Of a stretch of 64,000 bases of DNA, positions 34,538-43,484 are shown piece after piece. The stretch is from positions 15,833 through 79,832 of the forward strand of contig CAZWPX010000018.1 of the NCBI GenBank assembly GCA_964636125.1. Reading direction: 5' to 3'. The notes below the pieces were generated by a model. It was not told the DNA's origin and searched no databases. It was given only the letters and a program-made list of their open reading frames with translations. The position numbers and the translations under genes were made by a program. Positions within the stretch are counted from its first letter, which is position 1, and every line of letters begins with the position of its first letter. The stretch is from CAJINA01 sp964636125. Its GTDB lineage: Bacteria > Desulfobacterota > Desulfobacteria > Desulfobacterales > CAJINA01.

Positions 34538-36667
34538 TTGGAAACTAAAGAAACGAACAGGGGCACTATTTATCACGAGGCACTTATTTGCCCTGTCTGC
34601 AGCGGACAGCTTTTGAAAACCGAAAATGATTTGACCTGCAGCAACTGCAAAGCGATCTACCCAGTTCACCGTGGCATCCCCGATTTTCGCGCCAGAGATC
34701 ACTACTGGTGCAATATTGGAAGAGAAAAAATGCGTGAGCTTATAGAAATATCTAAAAAATCCGGAGATTGGGAAGCATCTGCCGAAAAGCTCATCCCACT
34801 TTACAAACCCCACATAGAGCCCTTTCAACGTGCCGACAATCAGTTTCTGTGGCCAACTGCACCAGACGATAAGGTTCTCGATGCAGGTTCCATGTGGGGC
34901 GGTATCACAATTCCGGCGGCACAATATCACAAAGAAGTTTATGCTGTCGACAAAACGATTGAAACGCTTGAATTTCTTGATATTCGCGCTGCCCAGATGG
35001 GATTCGATAATATCCGCACTGTGGCCTCATCTCTTGATTCTCTGCCCTTTCCAGACAATTTTTTCGATCATGTTGTTCTCAGCGGCGTACTAGAATGGGT
35101 TGCTGTTGATGAAGACCTGGACCTTAAAACACAGTGGTCAAAAATGTGGATGGGGGTAAAGCTGGAAAGAAACAAGAGGTATAGTTCTGACCCTCAAGAG
35201 GTGCAGCTGGGAGTATTAAAAGAAATGAACCGTGTTCTCAAGCCTGGAGGAAGCCTTTACCTGGCAATTGAAAATCGGATCGGATTTATTTACCTGGCCG
35301 GATGGCCAGATGACCATATGAATTTGCCTTTCGTCTGCTTTCTGCCTAGAATTATTGCAAATGCAATTACAAGGCTTCTGCTTGGATGCGATTATCGGAC
35401 CTATGTTTATACAATTCCAGGTTTGCGATCGCTGCTGTCTGCCGCCAACTTCCAACGGCCCCATTTCTACGGCGTTTTTCCACACTATATCCGTGCGTCC
35501 TATGCCTTACCACTTGATCTGGTCGGACGCACCAAGGCTGACATTCAGGCAGATAGCACCCGGGTGCCCAAATTCCTGTTGCAATTTATCCCTCCCAGCA
35601 TGCTCCATCACTTATCCCCCAGCCTGATTTCAATTGCGCTAAAGCAAAATTCCACCCGGCGAAAAGAACCGCGAATTATAAGATTGCTCAAAATCGCAGG
35701 ACTATTGAAGACAGATTTCTTTAATTATCGAGTTGTTATGTTAAACAGCCGCAGTGGCAACGATCATACGGTGAACTACGCAGTCTACACTGATGGCGGC
35801 CAAACAGCCAAATATTTTTGTAAAATCTGTCGACATAAAACTTCAACCAGTATTCTGGAAAATGAGGCTGGAAACCTGAAACGGCTTGTCGGAGAAGTAT
35901 TTAAGAATACGGATATAGAAACTCATTTACCGCAACTGCTGTTTTTCGGAAAGATTGAAGGAATTACCTTTCTGGTCACAAACTATATTACCGGACACAG
36001 GGCTTCTTTTGACTTTAATACCCGCTTAAACAAAAAAAACCTCAATCGCATGGCCCCGGAAATTAAAAGCGCAATAGCATTTCTGGTTCGATTCCAGGAA
36101 CACACAAAAATCCGATCTGTTGATGCAAGTAACTATCTGGCACCGATACTCGAGAAGCAAAGACAATTGTTAAAATGTAAAGGGCTGTTAACTCCGAAAA
36201 CTGATTTTTGTATATTACAATTAATCCGCCGGATAATGGATATGAACGGGGTACGCCTGCCCCTGTGCGGGGTTCATGGTGATTATGATTTTTTTTACAA
36301 TATTATGTTTGGCCAATCCGGAATAAAGGTATTCGACTTCGAACATTTTGAAATGGAAGGGCTTCCATTTTTCGACTTTGTCACTCTTGTTTTCAATCCT
36401 ATATTGTTAAGCCATGAATATGCTAAAAGAAAAATTTTGCTGGACACATTGCTGCAGGGTACACCCCTTTTAAATTTTGTAAGGGATTCATTTGTCATGT
36501 ACGCGGAATTGTCAAATATTCCGATGGATCTTCTTACACTGGCGCCTGCAATAGTGGCTTTGGAACAAAAACTGAATGAATATCCACCCTCACGAAACCC
36601 GAATGATTTTCCCATATACATACAAAGGTCTTTTGAGGCACTGGTTTCCCTGAACTTGAAACTCTAA
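34538..36667 (+). CDS. Zinc-ribbon methyltransferase fused to APH-like kinase
   Basis: 709 residues, TTG start with AGGAG 9 nt upstream. Residues 18-37 carry a Trm112-like zinc ribbon (C18, C21, C34, C37). A class I methyltransferase follows, with motif I VLDAGSMWGG (113-122) and VLKPGGSLY (233-241). Residues about 395-700 form an aminoglycoside-phosphotransferase/choline-kinase-like domain: lysine K429, HGDYDFFYN (580-588) with catalytic D582 and N588, and metal D600. Both catalytic sets are intact, so the protein could both methylate and phosphorylate a glycan, as WbdD does in O-antigen chain termination. The fold order matches that idea, but the sequence does not obviously look like WbdD. 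It lies after the flippase. Confidence 0.82.
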   Translation: METKETNRGTIYHEALICPVCSGQLLKTENDLTCSNCKAIYPVHRGIPDFRARDHYWCNIGREKMRELIEISKKSGDWEASAEKLIPLYKPHIEPFQRADNQFLWPTAPDDKVLDAGSMWGGITIPAAQYHKEVYAVDKTIETLEFLDIRAAQMGFDNIRTVASSLDSLPFPDNFFDHVVLSGVLEWVAVDEDLDLKTQWSKMWMGVKLERNKRYSSDPQEVQLGVLKEMNRVLKPGGSLYLAIENRIGFIYLAGWPDDHMNLPFVCFLPRIIANAITRLLLGCDYRTYVYTIPGLRSLLSAANFQRPHFYGVFPHYIRASYALPLDLVGRTKADIQADSTRVPKFLLQFIPPSMLHHLSPSLISIALKQNSTRRKEPRIIRLLKIAGLLKTDFFNYRVVMLNSRSGNDHTVNYAVYTDGGQTAKYFCKICRHKTSTSILENEAGNLKRLVGEVFKNTDIETHLPQLLFFGKIEGITFLVTNYITGHRASFDFNTRLNKKNLNRMAPEIKSAIAFLVRFQEHTKIRSVDASNYLAPILEKQRQLLKCKGLLTPKTDFCILQLIRRIMDMNGVRLPLCGVHGDYDFFYNIMFGQSGIKVFDFEHFEMEGLPFFDFVTLVFNPILLSHEYAKRKILLDTLLQGTPLLNFVRDSFVMYAELSNIPMDLLTLAPAIVALEQKLNEYPPSRNPNDFPIYIQRSFEALVSLNLKL

Positions 36668-36682
36668 TCACTTACTTATCTT

Positions 36683-38011
36683 TTGAAAAACATTGATGCA
36701 AAAATTAGGAAGCTTTCACGTTTGATTCGGAAAGTCTGTACAAGCTATGAATTTGGTTTCATGTATGGTCATACTGAGCTGAACCGTAAAAGAATTTCCG
36801 AATTGGAAAAATTGATTGACAACGTTTCCGGTAACGATATTCAGGAGCAATTCAACCGGCGATTTGCGGGAATGGTTGGAAGGGGCGCCGGAATAAGTTT
36901 TGCCTCCGGTAGAATGGCCCTGTATTGTTTTCTCAAATCGATAGAGGTAGGGCCTGGGGACGAAGTCATCTTGCCGGCTTTCACCTGTTCTGTAATGGTC
37001 AACGCGATTTTACGAACCGGAGCAAAACCTGTTTTTTGTGATATCGACAGGCATACATTCGGGTCTTGTGCGGCGGCTATAGATAAAAAAATCACCGGGC
37101 GAACAAGAGTCATCATCGCCCAGCACTCTTTCGGCATTCCTTGCGAAATCAATGACATCGTAGACCTTGCAACCCATAAGAATCTTTATCTGGTCGAAGA
37201 CAGTGCGATCACCTTCTGTTCCAGTCGCAATGGTACCCAGACTGGTAATTTTGGAGATGTTGCCATATTTTCCACCGACCATCACAAACCCCTCAACACC
37301 GTAACCGGTGGTTTTTTATATACCAATAACTTGAATATTTTAAAAAGTGTCCGGAAAAATTTTCCAGCGGTGCCTAGTCTGGATCCATTTCATCAACTCA
37401 GCATTTTTAAACAACTATTGTTTGAAAGACGCTGGATGCTGCCCGGAAAATATCCCCGGGCAAGGATTTTCTCTTTTTTAAATGCTGCAAAAAACCGCCT
37501 TTTAAAAACCCCGGATTTAAAAGGCCTTGAAACAGACTATGGGCGACCAGAAAATTTGCTGCAATCTTATTATCCATACCCGGCCCAGCTACCGGCATTT
37601 GTAGCGCAACTTGGCCTCTGGCAACTTGACCAGTGGCCGTTTGAGGCGCAACGGAGGAAAAACCTTCTAAACACCTATTTGAAAATTGCTAAAGACTCTG
37701 GCATAAAAAATGTCCTGCCGGGAATATATTTTGACCCGCAAGTCGACATAATCCCCCTGCGGTTTGTTTACTGTCATCCTGAAGCACAGACACACCGTAA
37801 TCGAATGTCGAAACGGATCGATACTCGGCAGACCTGGTTCAGAGAACCTGTTGTCGAATGTGAAAAGACCCCTCAGGAGATGGGGTATGCATTGGGGAGT
37901 TGTCCAACAGCGGAACGTGTTTGCGAGGAAATAATCAACTGGCCCTGCCTTGCACCCCTCTCCTGGCAGGAGCGGCTCATTGCATTCTACCGCCAGGTAG
38001 TACTTGCATAA
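36683..38011 (+). CDS. Atypical DegT-family aminotransferase
   Basis: 442 residues, TTG start with no clear Shine-Dalgarno; the real start may be further in. The PLP lysine is K202 (TDHHKPLNTVTGG) and D173 (VEDSAITF) is the pyridine contact. GPGDEVILPAFTCSVMVNA and GAKPVFCDID are typical family segments. It is longer than usual because of extra residues at the N-terminus and between residues 225 and 290. DegT enzymes mostly aminate keto-sugars; with the unusual insertion the role may differ. It closes the low-G+C block and is followed by an 89-base gap. Confidence 0.82.
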   Translation: MKNIDAKIRKLSRLIRKVCTSYEFGFMYGHTELNRKRISELEKLIDNVSGNDIQEQFNRRFAGMVGRGAGISFASGRMALYCFLKSIEVGPGDEVILPAFTCSVMVNAILRTGAKPVFCDIDRHTFGSCAAAIDKKITGRTRVIIAQHSFGIPCEINDIVDLATHKNLYLVEDSAITFCSSRNGTQTGNFGDVAIFSTDHHKPLNTVTGGFLYTNNLNILKSVRKNFPAVPSLDPFHQLSIFKQLLFERRWMLPGKYPRARIFSFLNAAKNRLLKTPDLKGLETDYGRPENLLQSYYPYPAQLPAFVAQLGLWQLDQWPFEAQRRKNLLNTYLKIAKDSGIKNVLPGIYFDPQVDIIPLRFVYCHPEAQTHRNRMSKRIDTRQTWFREPVVECEKTPQEMGYALGSCPTAERVCEEIINWPCLAPLSWQERLIAFYRQVVLA

Positions 38012-38100
38012 CACCTGTTTTGTTAAAAACCCAATCGTAACGGTGCATGCGTCCCTGAGGAAATTTTTACCGGTCTCAACTTGATCTATACGGAGGAACG

Positions 38101-39222
38101 ATGATTCCTGTCTCAAGGCCCTCTTTAGGGGCGCAAGAACTGTCCGCGGTGGGCTCCATATTTGACAGCGGCTGGCTTGGTATGGGTAGTTCCACCTACG
38201 AGTTTGAAGAAAAAATCAAACACTACCTGGGGTGTGAGCACGTGATAGCCGTAAACACAGGGACTTCAGCACTGCATATCGCCCTGGACGGCTTTGGAAT
38301 TGGTCCAGGAGACGAGGTCCTTGTGCCTTCCATGACCTATGCCGCGTGTATTCAGGCAATCCTGGCAACCGGTGCTGTGCCTGTCTTCTGTGAGTGCTAT
38401 CAGCAAAACCTGCTCATGGACATTGATGATTTGAAAAGGAGAATTACCCGGCACACCCGGGCGGTCATGCCGGTCCACTACTGTGGGCAAGCCTGCGACA
38501 TGGATGCATTGCTGGCCCTGGCCGCAGAAAATGATTTTTACATTATTGAAGATGCGGCCCACGCATTTGGATCAACCTGCGGACAAAGAAAAATCGGCAG
38601 TTTCGGACACGCAACCTGTTTCAGTTTTGATCCCATAAAAATTATCACCTGTGGCGAGGGCGGCGCCGTAACCTTGCAGGATGATACAAAGGCGGAACTC
38701 ATCCGCCGTAAACGGATACTGGGTATCGACACGGAGACGTGGCATCGCTACCGTGATACCCGCAGTTGGTCTTATGCCGTAACGACAAATGGTTATCGCT
38801 ATCATATGCCGAATATTAACGCGTCAATCGGTATTTCCCAACTTGAACGGATTGAAAAGTTCATTGAAAAACGGCGATCGATCTGTCTTGAATACGATGC
38901 TCATTTCAAAGGCCTGAAAACAGTGGCACCGCTCGAGGTCGATTATGCGGCGACAGCACCTTTTATGTATATTGTCCGCGTTGCAGACGACCTGCGCGAG
39001 AAGTTTATCACCCGCCTTAAAGAACAGGCAATCGACACCGGGATTCATTACATTCCCAATCACATCCATCCGTATTTCAAGCGATTTGTGCGCACAGATC
39101 TGCCGGTCACCGAATCGCTTGGTGCGCAAATTGTGACCCTGCCTCTGTTTTATGACCTGTCTGCTTCCGACGTCCGGTCGGTGATCGCCGCAGTCCTGAA
39201 TTTTGAAAAAGAAAACGTTTAG
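38101..39222 (+). CDS. DegT/DnrJ/EryC1-family sugar aminotransferase
   Basis: 373 residues with a strong Shine-Dalgarno GGAGGA (38092-38097). K180 (FDPIKIITCGEGGA) is the Schiff-base lysine and D151 (IIEDAAHAFG) is conserved. VNTGTSALHIAL and GPGDEVLVPSMTYAA are canonical. This is the most conventional of the four DegT-like proteins in the locus, so a true nucleotide-sugar aminotransferase is likely. Its stop lies at or just before the next start. Confidence 0.93.
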   Translation: MIPVSRPSLGAQELSAVGSIFDSGWLGMGSSTYEFEEKIKHYLGCEHVIAVNTGTSALHIALDGFGIGPGDEVLVPSMTYAACIQAILATGAVPVFCECYQQNLLMDIDDLKRRITRHTRAVMPVHYCGQACDMDALLALAAENDFYIIEDAAHAFGSTCGQRKIGSFGHATCFSFDPIKIITCGEGGAVTLQDDTKAELIRRKRILGIDTETWHRYRDTRSWSYAVTTNGYRYHMPNINASIGISQLERIEKFIEKRRSICLEYDAHFKGLKTVAPLEVDYAATAPFMYIVRVADDLREKFITRLKEQAIDTGIHYIPNHIHPYFKRFVRTDLPVTESLGAQIVTLPLFYDLSASDVRSVIAAVLNFEKENV

Positions 39223-39247
39223 CATCAACCGATCCGCATTCAATCTT

Positions 39248-40183
39248 ATGGCACCCCTCGTCAGTATAAATCTATGTTGCTATAATGGTGAAAAATACCT
39301 GGATGAAACCCTGAGGAGCATTGTCAGCCAGACATTCAGTGACTGGGAACTGGTGGTCATTAACGATGGGTCCACGGATAACACCGAAGTAATTGTCAAT
39401 ACATATCGGGAACAGGGCTTCCCGATCATCTATCATTCACAGCCAAACGCCGGCCTCGGCGCCGCCCGCAATAAAGCCATTGAGTTATCCGGCGGCCGCC
39501 TGATCGCTTTCATCGACCAGGACGACCTTTGGCTGCCGGACAAACTGGCCAGACAGGTACCCTTGTTTGAAGATCTCGAGGTGGGACTGGTGTATTGTGA
39601 TACGATTTTCTTTAACAATCGGGGAGATACGCAGCGGTTCTATGAAAAAAAAGGCTTTTACACCGGCAATTGCTTTCGCCAGTTGCTGTCTCAATACTTT
39701 TTGTCGCTTGAAACCGTTGTCATCAGGCGTTCAGCGCTGAACAGTCTCGATGAGTGGTTTGATGTCCGCTTCAGTATGATTGAGGAGGGCGACCTTTTCA
39801 GGCGGATCGCTTACCATTGGAAGCTTGCCATGGTCGCTGAACCCCTGGCTAAATGGCGCGTGCATGCCGATAGCTGGTCCTGGAAAAAGGGGCACACGAT
39901 CATAGCCGAAACGCAACAGATGCTGGCCAGATATCACCAGATCATACCGGCCTTTGCCCACCGGTATGCGCTAGAAATCAGAGCCCTCCAGCAGGGTGTC
40001 ACCCTGGATGCCGCCTTTTTCCTCTGGAAGCAGGGCAATGGTCAAAAATGCCGCAACTTATTGCGACCCGCAATATTCAAAAATAAAAAGGCCTTGTTAT
40101 TGTTCCTGATGTCGCTGCTGCCTGCACCCCTGGTAATGAGGATTATCAGAATTATTAAGCCCCACATCGTGGCGCCCGGTTGA
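39248..40183 (+). CDS. GT2 glycosyltransferase
   Basis: 311 residues from ATG 39248; an in-frame TTG at 39203 overlaps the upstream gene by 20 bases and adds 15 residues that do not look like the family. GT-A features: VSINLCCYNGEKYLDETLRSI, VINDGSTDNT and DQDD for the nucleotide and metal. A C-terminal hydrophobic helix may attach it to the membrane. It would add one sugar to a lipid-linked glycan on the cytoplasmic face. Donor and acceptor are unknown. Confidence 0.88.
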   Translation: MAPLVSINLCCYNGEKYLDETLRSIVSQTFSDWELVVINDGSTDNTEVIVNTYREQGFPIIYHSQPNAGLGAARNKAIELSGGRLIAFIDQDDLWLPDKLARQVPLFEDLEVGLVYCDTIFFNNRGDTQRFYEKKGFYTGNCFRQLLSQYFLSLETVVIRRSALNSLDEWFDVRFSMIEEGDLFRRIAYHWKLAMVAEPLAKWRVHADSWSWKKGHTIIAETQQMLARYHQIIPAFAHRYALEIRALQQGVTLDAAFFLWKQGNGQKCRNLLRPAIFKNKKALLLFLMSLLPAPLVMRIIRIIKPHIVAPG

Positions 40184-40196
40184 ACCCGCAAAATAT

Positions 40197-41267
40197 ATGC
40201 TGCATTCAAACCCGTCCTTAGGATTTCAATCCTGTTTAAAATCGCTGGTCAGTACCAAACCTGCCCCGGGCTTCCATCGGCAGGTCTACTACGGTTATGC
40301 CCGGCAAGCCCTGGAAGATGCTTTCCAGATCATGGGCCTCCAGCCCGGAGACGGGATCCTCTATCCAGACTATATTTGTGACGTAACCCTGGTACCCTGT
40401 CATCGCCTGGGGTTGAAAGTTCATTATTATCCGGTCAAGTCTGATTTCCAACCGGACTGGGGCGTTTTGGAAAGCCTGATCAACGACTCAATAAAAGCAG
40501 TTCTATCGGTAAACTTTTTCGGATTCCCGGCCAGCTTCGAAAAATGGCGCGAGGTGGTCAACAGGCACAACATCTGGTGGGTGGAAGACAACGCCCATGG
40601 TTATGGAGGCCTTTACCGGGATAAAGAATTGGGCTCTTTTGGGGATATCAGTGTCGCCTGCCTGCGAAAAGTCCTGCCGTTGGTCAATGGGGCCAGTCTC
40701 CAAATCAACTCAAAGACCCTGGCTTCCCGAATGATGCCGCTGGGCCGCTTGCGCTATCGCCCCGGGGCGGAAGAATGCTGGCGCCTGGCAGGCTACGTCC
40801 TGCGCTGGACGAAGCTCCCCTGGAATCGGTTTAACAGGCACGCGTACCACCAAATGACACCGAGCGATGAGACGGACAGGCGACCGCGCCAGATGGATTT
40901 ACTTTCCCAACGGTTGATGCAACATATGGCTGCTAATCTGGAAAAATACAGATACATCCGGCGCCGGGCCTATTGTGCCTGGCACAATTTCAGTATTCGA
41001 AAAGGTCTGGAACCTGTTTTCAACACCCTGCCGGCAGGCACCAGCCCTCTGGTTTATCCCTGCTATGCAGCAAATATCCGGGCCAGGGACCGTTGGCTGG
41101 ACTGGGGTAAAAAGCATCTGGTGGATATTCATACCTGGCCCAGTTTACCGCAGGCGTTAAGGGTTTCCCGCGCACCCAGCATCCGTAAATGGGAAAAGCT
41201 GCTCTGTTTTCCAGTCCACCAGGATGTCTCCGTTCAGCGGGACATCTACCCCCTGGCGGCGTTGTGA
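40197..41267 (+). CDS. DegT-like aminotransferase, divergent
   Basis: 356 residues. The fold-type I core shows GDGILYPDYICDVTL, VEDNAHGYGG (D131) and CLRKVLPLVNGASL, where K158 is the likely Schiff-base lysine. It lacks the usual SGT motif in the N-terminal half, where YYGYARQALEDAF stands instead, so it is divergent from standard sugar aminotransferases. It lies between a GT2 and a BioF2-like GNAT and overlaps the latter by GTGA (41264-41267), which suggests a shared step, for example amination followed by acylation. Confidence 0.75.
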   Translation: MLHSNPSLGFQSCLKSLVSTKPAPGFHRQVYYGYARQALEDAFQIMGLQPGDGILYPDYICDVTLVPCHRLGLKVHYYPVKSDFQPDWGVLESLINDSIKAVLSVNFFGFPASFEKWREVVNRHNIWWVEDNAHGYGGLYRDKELGSFGDISVACLRKVLPLVNGASLQINSKTLASRMMPLGRLRYRPGAEECWRLAGYVLRWTKLPWNRFNRHAYHQMTPSDETDRRPRQMDLLSQRLMQHMAANLEKYRYIRRRAYCAWHNFSIRKGLEPVFNTLPAGTSPLVYPCYAANIRARDRWLDWGKKHLVDIHTWPSLPQALRVSRAPSIRKWEKLLCFPVHQDVSVQRDIYPLAAL

Positions 41268-42370
41268 AGGTTTCCATCTATAACACCATTGAAGAGATTG
41301 AGGCCCTGTGGCGGGATTTCCAGAAAGAGGCGGATTGCTATGGTTTCCAGACTTATGAATGGCTTTGTCACTGGTACCGTGTCGTTGGACCCGCGTTGGA
41401 TGCACGGCCCTGCATTGTCCTGGTGGCAGATGACCGCAACGCCCCTCTGCTGCTGTTTCCGCTCATGATGCAGAACAAGATGGGGCTCACCTGCCTGGCT
41501 TTTGCAGATGGCCGGATCGCCGATTATAATGGCCCCCTAGTACATCCGAAGTACACCGAACTCAGCGGATCCGGTGCCTTTACCGACATCTGGCAACAAA
41601 TATGCAGGGTGTTACCACCGTGCGATGTGATCCATTTTCAAAAGATCCCGGGCATTATCAATCAGCAGATGAATCCCCTACTGGCATTGCCGGCAGTACC
41701 GTTTCACGAAAACAGCTATTCCCTGGAGCTGACCGGTAGCTGGGACAGTTACTATCAAACGCGGGTAAAAAAACGATTGCGGGCGGACTCCCGACGGCAG
41801 CGCCGGCGGCTATCGCAGCTGGGTGATCTGCGCTTTGTTATGGTTAACTACAGTCGCGGTATCAGCGACATAACAAGGACAATGATCGCCCAGAAGAAAA
41901 GACGTTACCAGGAAACCAACGCACCCGACCTTTTCAACGACCCGATTTACAGCCAATTCTATCTACAGGTGTCCCGGGGCCTGATGACTTCTGGACACCT
42001 GCACCTGTCAGCCCTGATGTTGGATGACACAGTTATAGCAACGCACTGGGGTATGATTCACCAAGATCGCTTCTATTACCTGCTGCCGACTTTTGCCGGC
42101 GGTGACTGGAAAAAGTATTCTCCGGGCCGACTATTGCTGGAACACCTTCTGGAATATGCTTTTAAAACCCGGCTTAAGGTGTTTGATTTCACAATTGGCG
42201 GTGAGGCCTACAAAAGGGACTGGTGTAACAGCAAACTACGGCTGTATGAATACTTGCAGGTAAATACTCGCCGGGGAGAGGCTTACCGGCTGGCCAACAG
42301 GCTTAAAAATTTTGTCCGCAGCAGACCCCGGCTGCGTGCGAGACTGAGATTTTTCAAAAGTCCTCTGTAA
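41264..42370 (+). CDS. GNAT acyltransferase (BioF2/CelD-like)
   Basis: 368 residues from GTG 41264, which overlaps the upstream stop (GTGA); an ATG at 41189 is in frame but would overlap by 79 bases. The protein resembles Acetyltransf_6/BioF2-like enzymes, with WLCHWYRV near the N-terminus and the C-terminal ATHWGMIHQDRFYYLLPTF and FDFTIGGEAYKRDW segments. They transfer an acyl or aminoacyl group, often in polysaccharide or peptidoglycan synthesis. With the aminotransferase just upstream, N-acylation of an amino sugar is plausible. Cytoplasmic. Confidence 0.83.
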   Translation: MKVSIYNTIEEIEALWRDFQKEADCYGFQTYEWLCHWYRVVGPALDARPCIVLVADDRNAPLLLFPLMMQNKMGLTCLAFADGRIADYNGPLVHPKYTELSGSGAFTDIWQQICRVLPPCDVIHFQKIPGIINQQMNPLLALPAVPFHENSYSLELTGSWDSYYQTRVKKRLRADSRRQRRRLSQLGDLRFVMVNYSRGISDITRTMIAQKKRRYQETNAPDLFNDPIYSQFYLQVSRGLMTSGHLHLSALMLDDTVIATHWGMIHQDRFYYLLPTFAGGDWKKYSPGRLLLEHLLEYAFKTRLKVFDFTIGGEAYKRDWCNSKLRLYEYLQVNTRRGEAYRLANRLKNFVRSRPRLRARLRFFKSPL

Positions 42371-42376
42371 CTATTT

Positions 42377-43414
42377 GTGTTAGAATTTCCCCAAAAGCTC
42401 CCTGACGCACTTTTCCGATTGAAACAATTCTCATTTGTTAAAAGGATTGCCATGGCCTGTCGTGGGACCTCCGCCATCCTGACCTATCACCGCGTATTGC
42501 CGGCCAGGGAAATTCGCCGGGGCAATCACCTGAATACTAGCATACTGGTATCACAGGAACTATTTGAGCGCCAGATCCGCTACCTGGTGCGGCAACATCA
42601 ACTGGTTGCCATGGACGATCTGCCACAAAGCTTACAGAAAGAAACCGGATTCAGGGTTGCCATCACCTTTGATGATGGCTACAAGGACAATCTGGCGTAT
42701 GCCCTCCCGGTTTTAAAGCAGTATCAAGCCCCGGCAACGGTCTACGTCACCACCCGGTTCCCGGAAGGCGACAGCCGAATGTGGTGGTATGAGCTGGCCG
42801 ATATCTGCCAATCGCGCCGCCGTCTTGATTTTATCTGGAAAAACCAGCCGTATCGGTGGGGCATTGACACCTTGGAGAAAAAACGCAGGTGTTATGATAT
42901 AGTCCAGAGCCTGATCCTCTCTTTGCCGGATTCGGAACGCCCGCAAATAATGGCTCTGATCAGAAAAAACGACCCGATCAAAAGGTACCCTGAAAACTGC
43001 CTCACCTGGAAAGAAATTCGTTCCCTCAGCCTGAATCCACTTATCACCATAGGCGCCCACACCCTGTCCCACGCCCGCCTCCGGGAGCTTTCCGAGGCAG
43101 ATGCCAGAAAAGAGATTCGTGGTTCCAAAGAGTTGCTGGAACAGAAACTGGGCTGCAAGGTTGCCCATTTTTCCTATCCTTACGGTAGTTTGAATAACTT
43201 TGGAAACCGGGAGGTCGACATCGTTGCCCAAGCTGGTTTCGCGACGGCTGTTACCGGCCAGTGCGAACACGTTGGCGCATCGCCTGATCTTTACCGGCTG
43301 CCTCGCATACCGGTAGATATCACAGATACCCCTGATCGGCTGGATGCCAAATTGTCGAGCTTGAATTTCATCTACGGGGGGATCAACAAGCTGCGAACAC
43401 TCGTCAAGGGGTAG
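42377..43414 (+). CDS. Polysaccharide deacetylase (NodB homology)
   Basis: 345 residues, GTG start. Two family motifs are intact: TFDDGYKDN (98-106, with D99 and D100) and HTLSH (H228 and H232) as metal ligands, followed by FSYPYG. CE4 enzymes remove N- or O-acetyl groups from GlcNAc-containing polymers. There is no signal peptide or clear membrane segment, so it would act in the cytoplasm on a lipid-linked precursor, as in other glycan loci. It begins 6 bases after the GNAT gene. Confidence 0.9.
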   Translation: MLEFPQKLPDALFRLKQFSFVKRIAMACRGTSAILTYHRVLPAREIRRGNHLNTSILVSQELFERQIRYLVRQHQLVAMDDLPQSLQKETGFRVAITFDDGYKDNLAYALPVLKQYQAPATVYVTTRFPEGDSRMWWYELADICQSRRRLDFIWKNQPYRWGIDTLEKKRRCYDIVQSLILSLPDSERPQIMALIRKNDPIKRYPENCLTWKEIRSLSLNPLITIGAHTLSHARLRELSEADARKEIRGSKELLEQKLGCKVAHFSYPYGSLNNFGNREVDIVAQAGFATAVTGQCEHVGASPDLYRLPRIPVDITDTPDRLDAKLSSLNFIYGGINKLRTLVKG

Positions 43415-43484
43415 TAAGCCGCACCCTCAATATTCTTCCCCCTACCGATACTCATGTCGCTGGTCTTCAAAAGGATAATTTGCG

